A stretch of 40,011 nucleotides of DNA, from the NCBI GenBank assembly GCA_949288265.1, contig CASEJM010000004.1:1-40011 (forward strand). The letters are read 5' to 3'. The DNA is from an uncultured Pseudomonadota bacterium (GTDB taxonomy: Bacteria > Pseudomonadota > Alphaproteobacteria > Rs-D84). The notes beneath the pieces were generated by a model that made no database searches, was not told where the DNA came from, and saw only the letters and a program-made list of their open reading frames with translations. Of the stretch, positions 25,021 through 35,100 are shown piece by piece. Within the stretch, counting starts at the first letter, position 1. Each line of letters starts with the position of its first letter. The position numbers were made by a program, and so were the translations under genes.

Positions 25021-26236
25021 ATTTCTTTATGACACGCAAAAAAATTTTTTTGCCTTTTTGAACCATTATATCATCTGCAGGTATTACTTCTGATTTCCAA
25101 TCGGTAACTTTATTACCGTTAATCTGAATTCCCCCTTGCTCTATCATACGTCTTGCTTCAGATTTTGATTCAAATAATTTTACAGCAACTAAGAAATCAA
25201 TAATTCCCATAGGTTCAGAAAAACTTAATTCCACACTTGGAATATTTTCTGTTGAAGCGCCGCCACCAAATAAAGCCTTCGCCGCAGATTCTGCAGCCAT
25301 AGCAGCTTCTTTTCCATGTGCAATTTCAGTTGCAGCAAACGCCAAAATTTTCTTAGCATCGTTTAACTCTGCACCTTCAAGCTTTGATAACTTAGCAATT
25401 TCATCTAAAGGTATTTCTGTAAATATTTTTAAGAACTTTTCAACCAAGTCATCGGGAGTATTGCGAAAATACTGATAATATTCATATGGCGTCGTCTTTT
25501 CTTCATTTACCCAAACGGCATTACCAGCAGACTTACCGATTTTTTCACCTTTAGAATCTGTAATCAAAGAAGTCGATAAAACAAAAGCTTCTTTACCCAA
25601 TTTTTTACGTATCAACTCTACGCCCATAATGCTATTTCCCCATTGATCAGCGCCGCAGAATTGTAACGTACAATTATACTTATTATATAAAGTTAGAAAA
25701 TCAACTGCTTGGAAAGTCATATAATTAAATTCTAAGAAAGTCATACCATTTTCTAGACGACGACGAACACTTTCCATGGAAAGCATACGCGGAACAGTAA
25801 AATCGGTACCAAATTCCGCCAAAAAGCCCATATGAGTATAATCTTTCATCCAGTCATAATTATCAACCATTATGGCATCGTTTTTCCCGTCACCAAATTT
25901 TATAAATTTTGAAATTGACTTTCTAAGCCCTGCACAGTTTTTTTCAATTTGGGCATCCGTTAACATAGGACGCCCCTTATCTCGCCCAGAAGGGTCCCCA
26001 ATGCGCCCAGTAGCCCCCCCAACTAAAGCAATCGGTCGATGCCCATATTTCTGAAACCAACGCATTAACATCAAAGAAGCCAAATGCCCAACATGCAAAG
26101 AATCCCCCGTAGGATCAGTTCCCCAATATGCTGTGACCTGCCCCGCATTTAACGCTTCGTTCAAACCGTCTAAATTAGAAGACTGATTTATAAAACCTCT
26201 TGCTTCTAATTCTTTCAATAATTCATTCTGTTTCAT
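25019..26236 (-). CDS. tyrS: Tyrosyl-tRNA synthetase
   Basis: A 405-residue class I synthetase that charges tRNA-Tyr. The HIGH-type motif is HVGH in TDPTGDSLHVGHL (about 46-49). Tyrosine/ATP-site features include YMTFQAVDF and FCGADQWGN. The KMSKS-type motif reads KIGKS (about 236). A C-terminal S4 RNA-binding domain covers about 340-402 (KLFESKSEARRMIEQGGIQING). Length and order are normal. AAGGG lies 9 bases before the ATG. It is a single-gene unit. Confidence 0.97.
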   Translation of the reverse strand: MKQNELLKELEARGFINQSSNLDGLNEALNAGQVTAYWGTDPTGDSLHVGHLASLMLMRWFQKYGHRPIALVGGATGRIGDPSGRDKGRPMLTDAQIEKNCAGLRKSISKFIKFGDGKNDAIMVDNYDWMKDYTHMGFLAEFGTDFTVPRMLSMESVRRRLENGMTFLEFNYMTFQAVDFLTLYNKYNCTLQFCGADQWGNSIMGVELIRKKLGKEAFVLSTSLITDSKGEKIGKSAGNAVWVNEEKTTPYEYYQYFRNTPDDLVEKFLKIFTEIPLDEIAKLSKLEGAELNDAKKILAFAATEIAHGKEAAMAAESAAKALFGGGASTENIPSVELSFSEPMGIIDFLVAVKLFESKSEARRMIEQGGIQINGNKVTDWKSEVIPADDIMVQKGKKIFLRVIKK

Positions 26237-26289
26237 AATCCAATACCCTTTTTCACCATAGTATCAGAAAAGCACGCTTTTTGTAATTT

Positions 26290-26682
26290 TTATATTTGAT
26301 TTTCCAACTTTAAGGCCAAAATGTTTTTTAACATTGAAAAAGATGGTTTTATTCCGTTACTTTGCATCGCCATTAATATTGAATAAATAAAAAAGCATTT
26401 ATCCATACTGAAATCACGAACACCAGCAATTGATTTTAATAACATCTTAGCATCTTTTTGATTTAATATGGGCGTTGCGAATAATAATTGATTTTTAAAA
26501 CGATAAGCTATATGTTTACCAGTTTCTTTTGATTTAAAGATATCAAGACGATTACCTTTTTCAAGATAAGGAGCAAACTTTATCGGCAACATAAATAAAA
26601 ATTTTCCATTATTACCTTTTGCTTCAACATGTACAATCTGATTTGCAACGCAGAAAGAAGATTCAATTTTACAATTTTCCAT
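26290..26682 (-). CDS. Hypothetical soluble protein
   Basis: A 130-residue protein I do not recognise. It has no signal peptide or membrane segment. The N-terminal half looks beta-rich (SSFCVANQIVHVEAKGNNGKFLFMLPIKF), the middle is basic (FKSKETGKHIAYRFKN), and the C-terminal half looks helical. AAAGGTG lies 5 bases before the ATG. A 10-bp stem-loop (26701-26728) lies about 20 bases upstream of the start, and either ends the upstream rpsB-tsf transcript or acts as a leader structure here. Confidence 0.65.
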   Translation of the reverse strand: MENCKIESSFCVANQIVHVEAKGNNGKFLFMLPIKFAPYLEKGNRLDIFKSKETGKHIAYRFKNQLLFATPILNQKDAKMLLKSIAGVRDFSMDKCFFIYSILMAMQSNGIKPSFSMLKNILALKLENQI

Positions 26683-26700
26683 TTTAACACCTTTATAAAC

Positions 26701-26728
26701 ATAAAGTCCGACACTTGCCGGACTTTAT
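26701..26728 (-). terminator. Stem-loop after tsf / before the gene at 26682
   Basis: ATAAAGTCCG (26701-26710) and CGGACTTTAT (26719-26728) form a perfect 10-bp stem with an 8-base loop. The T-tract after it on the minus strand is imperfect (ATGTTTAT), so a terminator for rpsB-tsf or a leader hairpin of the next gene are both possible. Between it and the tsf stop (26824) nothing else was seen. Confidence 0.55.
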
Positions 26729-26823
26729 ATGATTCTTCTGCTAATTGAGATACCCGCCTTTTGCATAACAGAAACAAATCGCGTAAAGCAACTAGACTCT
26801 GCAACACAAGGCATCATATCAAC

Positions 26824-27693
26824 TCAACCTAACATTTTCGCGACTTCGTCCGCCAAGTTATCTTCGCGTTTCTGAATACCTTCACCTAATACAAAGTAAG
26901 CGAAACCAGCCAATTTACCACCAGCTTCCTCAACAACTTGCTTTACTGTTTTAGACGGATCCATAACGAAAGGTTGTTCTTCCAGAACGCTTTCAGCATA
27001 ATATTTATTAATACGCCCCTGAACCATCTTTTCAACGACCTGTTCTGGTTTACCTGCTGTTGCACCAGACTCAATGAAAACTTTCTTTTCACGTTCGACA
27101 GCAACAGGATCAACGTCTGCGATTGTCATAAATTCTGGTTTATTAGCAGCAATATGCATTGCTATTTTGTTACCGATTTCATCAATTTTTTCTGAATCAC
27201 CATTTATTGCGACCACAACGCCAATCTGCCCCATTCCCGGAACCAAAGCGTTATGAATATAAGAATAAATATGATCACCAGATACTTTTGCGATACGACG
27301 CAAATTCATATTTTCACCGATAGTAGAAATTGTTGCAGCAATATCATCTTTAACAGCTTCCATAGTTGCATCAAAATCACCCTTCATTTCAGCAGCTTTT
27401 GCGGCAATATCTGCAACCAGCTTCTGGAATTTATCGTTTTTTGCCACAAAGTCTGTTTCGGCGTTAACTTCGACGACACACCCCATATCATCGCATTTAA
27501 CAACTGTAACCAAACCAGACGCCGCGATGCGCCCTGCTTTTGAAGCTGCCTTTACGATACCTTTCTGACGTAACCAATCTGCAGCTGCTTCAATATCACC
27601 ATTTGTTTCTGTCAAAGCTTTTTTGCAATCCATCATACCTGCGGATGTTTTTTCGCGCAGTTCTTGAATTAATTTTGCGGTTACTTCTGCCAT
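26824..27693 (-). CDS. tsf: Translation elongation factor Ts
   Basis: A 289-residue EF-Ts, which exchanges GDP on EF-Tu. The N-terminal UBA-like domain reads LIQELREKTSAGMMDCKKAL and includes the WLRQKG motif. The core has VEVNAETDFVAKN (about 78-90) and a second repeat with IAMHIAANKPEFM, followed by the coiled region and C-terminal VLEEQPFVMDPSKTVKQVVEE. The frame begins at 27747, but the ATG at 27693 gives the conserved start MAEVTAKLIQELREKT and has GGGGGA at about 6 bases. It follows rpsB by 106 bases, the universal rpsB-tsf order. Confidence 0.97.
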   Translation of the reverse strand: MAEVTAKLIQELREKTSAGMMDCKKALTETNGDIEAAADWLRQKGIVKAASKAGRIAASGLVTVVKCDDMGCVVEVNAETDFVAKNDKFQKLVADIAAKAAEMKGDFDATMEAVKDDIAATISTIGENMNLRRIAKVSGDHIYSYIHNALVPGMGQIGVVVAINGDSEKIDEIGNKIAMHIAANKPEFMTIADVDPVAVEREKKVFIESGATAGKPEQVVEKMVQGRINKYYAESVLEEQPFVMDPSKTVKQVVEEAGGKLAGFAYFVLGEGIQKREDNLADEVAKMLG

Positions 27694-27799
27694 TGTTAAT
27701 CCCCCATAATTATAAGTTTCATTATAAAATGGTATTAAATGCGCCACATTTTAAAGGATGACGCATATACCGTTTTTCATCCGCCTAACAACAGATATA

Positions 27800-28669
27800 T
27801 TATTTATCTGCTTTTTCTGCTTTTTCTGCTTTTTCGAGCATCTTTCCACGACGTTCTGCACGCGCTTCTGATGTCTTTGATTTCTGGCGAGCTTCTTTAT
27901 CTTTAACATCTGCTTCAAAATCTTCTGCCGCAGCGTCACTCATATCAGATTCAACTTTTTTACCAGCAGCACCGCCCAAACGTTTTTCAATACCAGACAA
28001 AATCGCGTCTACGAACAAATCACAATATAATTGAGTTGCACGAGCTGCGTCATCATTTCCTGGAACTGGATAATCAACTATTTCTGGATTTGCATTAGTA
28101 TCACAGATAGCAATTGTTGGTATGTCCAAAATTTTTGCTTCTCTTACAGCATTAATTTCACGTGGAACATCAATAACAACCATTGCCTGAGGTACACCAT
28201 GCATTTCTAAAATACCACCAAATATATCACGCAGTTTTTCGACTTCTTTAGTCATTACCCCGACTTCTTTCTTCGTCAACCCCAACTTTTCCGCGTTTTC
28301 AATATCAGCTTCCATCTTCTTCAAACGACGAATAGACTGAGAAACAGTCGTCCAGTTAGTTAACATACCACCCAACCAGCGGTTATTAACATAAAACTGT
28401 CCGCAACGTTCTGCCGCATCTTTAACTATGTCTTTTGCTTGATGCTTCGTTGCAACGAACAAAATTTTACCGCCTGCTGCCGCAATTGCTTCCAATGCGA
28501 CCAAAGAACGATGCAATAACGGTGCGGTCTTATTCAAATTGATAATATGAATTTTATCTTTTACCCCATAAACATACGGAGTCATTAACGGGTTCCAGCG
28601 ACGTGTATGATGTCCAAAGTGCACACCAGCTTCCATCAGCTGTTTCATTGTAAATGTAGGCAAAGCCAT
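27800..28669 (-). CDS. rpsB: 30S ribosomal protein S2
   Basis: A 289-residue S2. The conserved start is MALPTFTMKQLMEAGVHFGHHTRRWNP; then IHIINLNKT, ILFVATKHQAKDIV, NNRWLGGMLTNW, and PREINAVREAKILDIPTIAICDTN. It is longer than the E. coli form because of a charged Lys/Glu/Ala tail of about 45 residues (from about 245), common in alphaproteobacteria. The frame starts at 28717, but AAAGGA lies 7 bases before the ATG at 28669, where homology begins. It is led by a structured leader of about 108 bases and transcribed with tsf. Confidence 0.97.
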   Translation of the reverse strand: MALPTFTMKQLMEAGVHFGHHTRRWNPLMTPYVYGVKDKIHIINLNKTAPLLHRSLVALEAIAAAGGKILFVATKHQAKDIVKDAAERCGQFYVNNRWLGGMLTNWTTVSQSIRRLKKMEADIENAEKLGLTKKEVGVMTKEVEKLRDIFGGILEMHGVPQAMVVIDVPREINAVREAKILDIPTIAICDTNANPEIVDYPVPGNDDAARATQLYCDLFVDAILSGIEKRLGGAAGKKVESDMSDAAAEDFEADVKDKEARQKSKTSEARAERRGKMLEKAEKAEKADK

Positions 28670-28777
28670 TGTAATATCCTTTTTTCTGTTATTATCCTCG
28701 TCGCTGGCGAAAACCAAATTTTCATTTGGACAGAATTTGTCGGCCGAACGACTGTGTTCTTCACGCTAATACGTGTA
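28670..28777 (-). promoter_or_regulatory. Structured rpsB leader (candidate autoregulatory RNA)
   Basis: Between the predicted start of transcription and the rpsB ATG the minus strand carries CACG/CGTG (28762-28775, 6-base loop), GTCG/CGAC (28739-28752), and CCAAAT-GAAA-ATTTGG (28714-28729, a perfect stem with a GAAA tetraloop). Ribosomal protein S2 represses its own operon through the leader in several bacteria; whether this leader does so is an inference. Confidence 0.45.
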
Positions 28778-28783
28778 AGTCGC

Positions 28784-28812
28784 ATAATAAAATAAAATCA
28801 TACAGAAATCAA
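28784..28812 (-). promoter_or_regulatory. rpsB-tsf promoter
   Basis: TTGATT (28807-28812) and TATTAT (28784-28789) on the minus strand with a 17-bp spacer; predicted start near 28777. Confidence 0.65.
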
Positions 28813-28876
28813 GGAAAAATTAACAATTATCAAATAAATGAAATCTTTGTAAAAAGAATTTCCGCTATCAAAATAC

Positions 28877-29773
28877 CTAAAATAAAAAATCTGTAATGTA
28901 GTTAAACGAAAGCCCTACTATAAAATTACTACCATAATGCTTTGCCCCCCTGGCCTTTGCCAGCCTATACTGAATATAAGGTCCCATTGTAAAACTGCCC
29001 CATAAATTAGTATCAAACCTAACAACTGCGCTAAAATCTCGCATTAAATCGGTTGGAATGTATCTAGAATACGAAAAGTATTCACGATAATAACCATCTG
29101 CAGAAAACTTTACACCTTCTCGTATTAAATATTCCAAGCGCCACCCAAATTCAGCACCAAACTTACTGTTTTGCTGATGAGCATAAGTGAAATCGTATTC
29201 ATGGATGCCAGTCAAATATAAGCTTTTTACTACATCATGATCGAATAAAGAAATACCTGCACTTGAACGAATTATATTTTGACGAGAATTTTCTTCACTA
29301 TCCAAAAATTGAGTTTCATACCCTGCACGAACTGTTGGTCCAAATTTTAACCCAGAAAATTCCCAGCAAGCATAAGATACATCACTAGAATATAAAATTT
29401 TATCTGCGTTTTGATCGGTTGTCGCCGGTTCATTATAAGGCTTTAAAGTGGTTCTTCCATATTCCATAAAAAGTATATTATCCCATTTAAACCTATTCTC
29501 TGTAAATTCTAAGATAGTATCAAATACGCCTTTTATGTAATCTTGACTTGTTGCATTCAAAGCAGCCACAGGTGAATCCTGATATTCTGCAGAATTTCGA
29601 ACCTGCGTTTTTGTCCAATCAAGCCCTATTCGTCTAACAGAAAGTTTCAGCGCGGTATCTTCTTCAGAAAACCCAAATATTGGTACTTTATCTTCTAAAT
29701 CTACCTGCTCTTCTTCTGCTTTTACTGCGAAAGGAAGCATAAAACACAATAAAAAAAGTGCCGCCTTTTTCAA
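28877..29773 (-). CDS. Outer-membrane beta-barrel protein
   Basis: A 298-residue protein: signal peptide MKKAALFLLCFMLPFAVKA, then alternating hydrophobic/polar strands with aromatic girdle residues (FSGLKFGPTVRAGYETQF, FGAEFGWRLEYLIREGVKFSADGYYREYF), ending in Phe (YITDFLF), the typical C-terminal signal for BAM-dependent barrels. The start codon is TTG at 29773, preceded by GGGG at about 10 bases; no in-frame ATG is available upstream. I cannot assign a transport or enzyme function. It is the last of three envelope genes in a row on this strand. Confidence 0.78.
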   Translation of the reverse strand: MKKAALFLLCFMLPFAVKAEEEQVDLEDKVPIFGFSEEDTALKLSVRRIGLDWTKTQVRNSAEYQDSPVAALNATSQDYIKGVFDTILEFTENRFKWDNILFMEYGRTTLKPYNEPATTDQNADKILYSSDVSYACWEFSGLKFGPTVRAGYETQFLDSEENSRQNIIRSSAGISLFDHDVVKSLYLTGIHEYDFTYAHQQNSKFGAEFGWRLEYLIREGVKFSADGYYREYFSYSRYIPTDLMRDFSAVVRFDTNLWGSFTMGPYIQYRLAKARGAKHYGSNFIVGLSFNYITDFLF

Positions 29774-29808
29774 AATATCGTTACCCCATCAAATAGAAAA
29801 ACATTAAA

Positions 29809-30423
29809 TCATTTTATTATGTGCAGAACGCCATTTTGGTCGGCATAACGCCAACCCGCTTCGCGTATTGCAATTGTAAAATCTGCGCGACGCGCAACAG
29901 GCATTTCGAGTGTAACTTGATTACCATTTATATATTTGGTTATGAAATCTATATTATCTTTACGTGTAATTTCGTTTAATTCCACCCAACCAGCAAGTTT
30001 ATCCGTCATCACAACTTGAACGATAAATTTATCCCCTGAATTACCATCTGTAAGCCAATTTTGAATATTATTTTCTGTCATCCACGTACGCGCTGCATCA
30101 CGATCTATGGTCATAGAAATATCAGCGGAATATGTCTTATCAGACTGTTGTTCTCCATCAATACTTGATGCTGAAATCAAATTCATTAATTCGGCAGAAG
30201 AAGCTTTTTTCATAACGTCTTCTAATTGGTCTGGTATCGAGTATTGCCCCAAAACGTCAGAAATTATTTGCCGTCGCGCTTCATCAAACGCCATTTCTTT
30301 TGCTGCAGCAGCGGTATCACTTGTCACATTTACTGACGCAACGCCGGACAAATCAGCAGAAAAAGCCGAAAATGATAACATTGCCCCGCATACTGCAACA
30401 CAAAATTTTCTAACCATAACCAT
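29809..30423 (-). CDS. Secreted periplasmic protein of unknown function
   Basis: About 204 residues. The signal peptide is MVMVRKFCVAVCGAMLSFSAFSA. The mature N-terminal half is helical and charged (AAAAKEMAFDEARRQIISDVLGQYSIPDQLEDVMKKASSAELM), followed by strands (KTYSADISMTIDRDAARTWM). The C-terminal half (KFIVQVVMTDKLAGWVELNEI to HIIK) resembles a small alpha/beta repeat and recalls, without proof, DUF2066/LPP20-like lipoprotein folds. The frame opens at 30456 inside the preceding gene; the ATG at 30423, 10 bases after that gene's stop, starts the signal peptide. Co-transcription with the barrel gene upstream is very likely. Confidence 0.72.
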   Translation of the reverse strand: MVMVRKFCVAVCGAMLSFSAFSADLSGVASVNVTSDTAAAAKEMAFDEARRQIISDVLGQYSIPDQLEDVMKKASSAELMNLISASSIDGEQQSDKTYSADISMTIDRDAARTWMTENNIQNWLTDGNSGDKFIVQVVMTDKLAGWVELNEITRKDNIDFITKYINGNQVTLEMPVARRADFTIAIREAGWRYADQNGVLHIIK

Positions 30424-30433
30424 TTTAATCAAC

Positions 30434-31879
30434 TTAAAACTTTGCATTAACCCCAACGCGAATACCCATAGATTTATAGAAAGATTCTATTTCTCCATTT
30501 GTCGAGCAAACCCAACCCGGACATTCGCTTTCCAAATTCTTGATATTTATCGCCGTTGGGTCACCTGTTTCTGGGTCTAGCATCGCGGCCTCATCGCCAT
30601 TCCACGTTGTAGAATTCAATATCATATCATACCAATCATTATAATATGTACCGTTCAAATACGTTTTGGCGTCGGCACCGCTAACCGAATAATAATCATA
30701 AGTTAAACCAATCGATAATGCAACTGAATCTGTTATCGCCGTAGTCCAATTGGCCCCCATTCCAAAATGAAATGCACCTAACATCCCAGCTTCATCTTCA
30801 ACACTTTTAGGATGCTGCCAATCAAAACGATACGGCTGATCCCCCACGGCGGTATAACCAGGCAAACCAAGTTCTACACGACCATTAATTGCATTATTCT
30901 GATTTATTACATAGTCCATATCTAATGCAAGATATGGGCCTGCCCATGTTACATCATAAGAATGGCTGACGCCTGGCTGATAATAATAATACGTACTACC
31001 CGTATCTATACTTGAAGCGTTTCCTGGCACGTCCATAGAGCCTTCAATGCTATCGCGCCATATTATTTGTTGCTTACCATCACTTAGTTTTACGATTATT
31101 GCGGGATCACATTGAATTTCACCATTGACTTCAAAGCAAGCAGTGGTATCAACAGATAAACCATAATTATTTTCTGTTTCTAATTTATATTTAAGGTATC
31201 TAAATCCAACGGATGGCGTAATAGATACATTTCCCCACTTAAAGAAATCCGTCAAACCGAACCCGACATTAAATCCCAGCATATTTCCACCTTTGCTGGT
31301 ACCAATTGACATTGCATGCCCAATTTGATCGCCGATTTCACTGTTATCATTAGCGTTTATCCAAGTAGTAATTAAGAAACCACCATTAGAAATATCATCA
31401 TCATACATTGATGATTCACCCCATTGCATGCCATATTTTACACCTGCATCAATTTCTAGTGTCGTTTTACCCACATCAAACGAATACCCACCAGTAACAT
31501 CTAAAACGTTCCAACCAACGCTATCATAACTTAATATACTTCCCGACTGGTTCATTTCCATCTGCCATTGAGCGTTTTCGTGGGTTATCCCGGCATCTAA
31601 CCAAAAGCCAGACTTTTTTTGACTATTACTTGCAGAAACCTGAGTATTTGTCGTTCTTTGTGTATTTGTATTTCCCACATTTGTAGAATATCGCGACGCA
31701 TAAGAAGGAGTCGAATAATTATTATATTGACTAGCATAACCTGTCTGACGTTGAGCATAACTTTGCTTGGAATACCTTGTCTGTGGTGACTGATAAGTAT
31801 TACCACTATAATAAGTTCCTGCTGCATTTGCGGCAATTGGTGCAAAGACCATCAATATAAAGTATGATATTTTTTTCAT
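30434..31879 (-). CDS. Outer-membrane beta-barrel protein with low-complexity N-terminus
   Basis: A 481-residue protein: signal peptide MKKISYFILMVFAPIAANAA, a Tyr/Ser/Gln/Asn-rich segment (about 21-85), then a barrel of many amphipathic strands from about residue 95 (GFWLDAGITHENAQWQ, VTGGYSFDVGKTTLEIDAGVKYG, ITPSVGFRYLKYKLE, GPYLALDMDYVINQ, FHFGMGANWTTAITD), ending GIRVGVNAKF with a terminal Phe. It contains a few Cys in extracellular-loop-like stretches. The frame starts at 31978, but GGGGGGA lies 9 bases before the ATG at 31879. The pattern is omptin/OmpW-like only in general shape; no catalytic residues were recognised. First of the three-gene envelope unit. Confidence 0.8.
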   Translation of the reverse strand: MKKISYFILMVFAPIAANAAGTYYSGNTYQSPQTRYSKQSYAQRQTGYASQYNNYSTPSYASRYSTNVGNTNTQRTTNTQVSASNSQKKSGFWLDAGITHENAQWQMEMNQSGSILSYDSVGWNVLDVTGGYSFDVGKTTLEIDAGVKYGMQWGESSMYDDDISNGGFLITTWINANDNSEIGDQIGHAMSIGTSKGGNMLGFNVGFGLTDFFKWGNVSITPSVGFRYLKYKLETENNYGLSVDTTACFEVNGEIQCDPAIIVKLSDGKQQIIWRDSIEGSMDVPGNASSIDTGSTYYYYQPGVSHSYDVTWAGPYLALDMDYVINQNNAINGRVELGLPGYTAVGDQPYRFDWQHPKSVEDEAGMLGAFHFGMGANWTTAITDSVALSIGLTYDYYSVSGADAKTYLNGTYYNDWYDMILNSTTWNGDEAAMLDPETGDPTAINIKNLESECPGWVCSTNGEIESFYKSMGIRVGVNAKF

Positions 31880-31991
31880 TATTAAATTCCCCCCACGATT
31901 ATTTATCAGATATATTGTATCACAAAAAGGTTGAAAATAAAAACTCTTCTTGTAAGAATTATCAAAGAAAATATACATAAGCTATGTACAT

Positions 31992-32077
31992 GCGGATATG
32001 GCGAAACTGGTAGACGCGCAGCACTAAGGATGCTGTGGATAAAATCCTTGGGGGTTCGAATCCCCCTATCCGCACCA
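31992..32077 (+). tRNA. tRNA-Leu with anticodon AAG
   Basis: A complete class II tRNA. The acceptor stem is GCGGATA/TATCCGC (7 of 7 pairs). The anticodon stem CAGCA/TGCTG encloses loop CTAAGGA, so the anticodon is AAG (32026-32028). The long variable arm has GGAT/ATCC. The T stem is GGGGG/CCCCC with TTCGAAT. CCA is encoded (32075-32077). Leu tRNAs for CUU/CUC in bacteria normally carry GAG; an A at position 34 would need deamination to inosine. Confidence 0.93.
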
Positions 32078-32152
32078 AGTTTTTAGAAAAAATCATCTAA
32101 AAATACTTGCCCGACTTTTTAAAAATTTGCTAACATTAAATGTATATTAAGG

Positions 32153-35100
32153 ATGAAAGGGATAAAACTACTTTTTATCGGCTGTTTGACGTCGTTAGCG
32201 TTTGCTACTTTTACCTGCGCAAACGCCGAAGATTCAATGGAGGCTGCTCGTTCTGCGACGCGGCGTAATCAATCTACAACGGTTTTTAGACAGCAAACAG
32301 AAAACGATACAGATTCTCAGACAGCTAGTTCTTCTAGTGTATCCCGAACCACTAACTTATCAACATCTGGAACAGGTGTTGCGGCACGTGACCGCAGCGC
32401 AACAAACACAAGTAGAACAAGCGTAGTAGTAAGAGACAATGGGACACGAACAAACGCATCGTCTGAAGAAATAACGCAATCTGTATCTGCGCGAACGACA
32501 TCAAGCGTAATGCCACGTACAACAACATCATCAACCAACGTAGTTTCTTCGCCATCAAGGACGGCTATAACCCGTACTCCTACAGCAACGGTTCAAAGAA
32601 CAAGCTCTACTCCTACTCGTAATACAACGATACAAAGCTCAAATTCTCGTAACGCAACAACGAACGTTTCTCGCAGTGCTTCTATAAATCGCTCTTCAAC
32701 AACGTCTTCAAGCAGTTCTTCCGCACGTAGTGCTACGGTTACATCTGCGGGACGTTTATCTCGCGCGGGTACAATTACGGCCGAAGAAATAATAAACCGC
32801 GATTCTACAAAATGTCGTGAAGTATACTATAGCTGCATGGATGAATTCTGTGCAAATAAAGACAGTCAATTAAAGCGTTGCGCTTGTTCGTCACGCGTAA
32901 ACGAATTTGATTCTATTAAAGCTCAACTTGCCCAGGTTGAAGATAAATTGCTAGATTTTAATCAACGACTATTAACTGTAAACATGGATAAAGAGGATGC
33001 CGAAGCAATATTTGAAGCCACGGAAGGGGAATTAGCTTTTCAAAAAGAAGATAAATCCGATTCTAAAAAATTATTAGACGAAATTTCTAAAAAATTAAAT
33101 ACGACATTTGATACCTCTACATTTGATTCAAAGCTTGCGCCTATATCATTATCACTAAACGTTGATGCAGCTTTTGACAGTGTCGATTCGATGGCGGGTT
33201 ATTCTACGACTGCAAAAACAGGTACAGATTTATATCGTGCGGCTTTACCTGTGTGTCGTGAAATGGCATTAGAAATATGTACACAAGACGAATTAGATAT
33301 AGTAGAAAGCGGTTATCAAATGGCTATTGAGCAGGATTGTAATACAGTTTCCAAAGCCTATCAAAGTCAGCAAGATTTAGCGCGAGAAAAAATTCGTGAA
33401 GGTAGTGCTCTTTTAGATATATCACGTCTAGATATTTATCAAGAACGCAATTCTGATGACATATTAACTTGCAAAAAGAAAATGTTAGATATGCTTTCAA
33501 ACACATCTGTATGCGGTACGGATTTACAGAAATGTTTGGATATAAGCGGTCAATATATAGATCCTTCCACGGGCGAGGCAATTCTTACATCTAACCTTGC
33601 CAACTTAGGTAACTTAATAACCAGACCAGATAAAACCCAGACGTGGACTAATGCGCCTGGTAACGAAAAATTTGTTACATATTTAAACTCAAAAAAAATG
33701 TTTTTAGAATCTGCCACAGAAAACTGTCAGGACATTGCAGATTTTGTATGGGATCAATTTATAGAAGATGCTTTGGCACAAATTAAACTTGCCCAAGAAA
33801 ATAAGTTAGAAGAAGTACGACAAAGTTGTACCACTTTAACGACGCAATGTTTAACAGAATCTGCAGAATCATTAGAAGAATTTGACGCTCGTGCTTTATC
33901 AATTTTTGGTGTAGAAGCGGACAAGACAGTAAAACAAATGTGTACAGAAGTTCAATCGGCATGTACAGCTTTACTAGACACAATTGACGGGGGGCAAGAA
34001 TGGAATACTGGTATGACAGATATTGCCACAGATAAAACATATGAAACGATACTGCAAACGTGCCGTGAAGTAGGACGGGCATGCATAATTCAATCGTGTA
34101 AATCTATTTCAGGTAATTTTGGTTTATGTGAAAACATTCAAACGTCAGTAAATAGAAAAGCGATCATTAATCGTACTGCTTGCTGGAACGAAGTATTAAG
34201 TTGCGTTGAAAGTGCGGGTATTGACGCGATAAATAATATAACAAGATTACAATCAAAAAGTATAGACGAGCAAAACGGGGCTTTTTATACAGAGCTATAT
34301 GGAACATATAATATAGCAGACATTACGAATGACGAATTAGAAGCAGATTTCAAAAAAGAGGAATCTTGCATAATCGGTGAAAACGGTAATTGCATATATG
34401 ACATATGTGCAAAAGAATGTGGTTTTGATTCAGCCGCGCAAACGTATACCAAAAAAGATTCTGATAAATGCCAAGTATGCCGTCTTGCAGAAAAAGTTTG
34501 GGGTAACTGCGAAGCGCATCCTGCTGTTAGCTTGCAACAAGAAGATTCACATAATCAAATTAAAATCCCAGTAAAAACTTTTGATAATGAAAGCCAAGAA
34601 ACTTTACTTTCATGGTTTGCTAAAAATACTAATACAGAAAACGTTATAGATAGCTGCCGAGATACTTCTTGTGGACCAGGCTACATTTCTTACTGGGATG
34701 CTTCGACACAGTCCTCGGTTTGTGTACCACGTTCATCGGTATCTGACGATGGTGAAATATGTCCGTCAACATTCTGGCAAGTAAATATAAATGGATTTTT
34801 CAATTGTTGCAAAACAGACGGAAACGTTTCTGGTAGTCGCGATGCATTTGGTAACTGTTGTTTAGGAACTACTTTAGGCGTTGGAACTAACAAAATTAAC
34901 GGTGTAAAATGGGATACAACTAAAGGTTATTGGGATTCAAACGCCACTCCAACAGAACTTCCCAAAAGCAATACTAGTTATAAAGGTACTTTATCAGAGG
35001 ATATGGATGGTGGATTATGCTTACCAAATAACGCCAAGTTTGTAATGTCATTCCCGCTAAGTGGAACTTATTATGGAAATTCTGGCATAGGGTTCTTATT

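Noticed and set aside
26580-26807. Minus-strand frame of 75 codons between tsf and the gene at 26682
   Set aside because: It has no ribosome binding site, spans the 10-bp hairpin, and overlaps the better supported gene at 26682.
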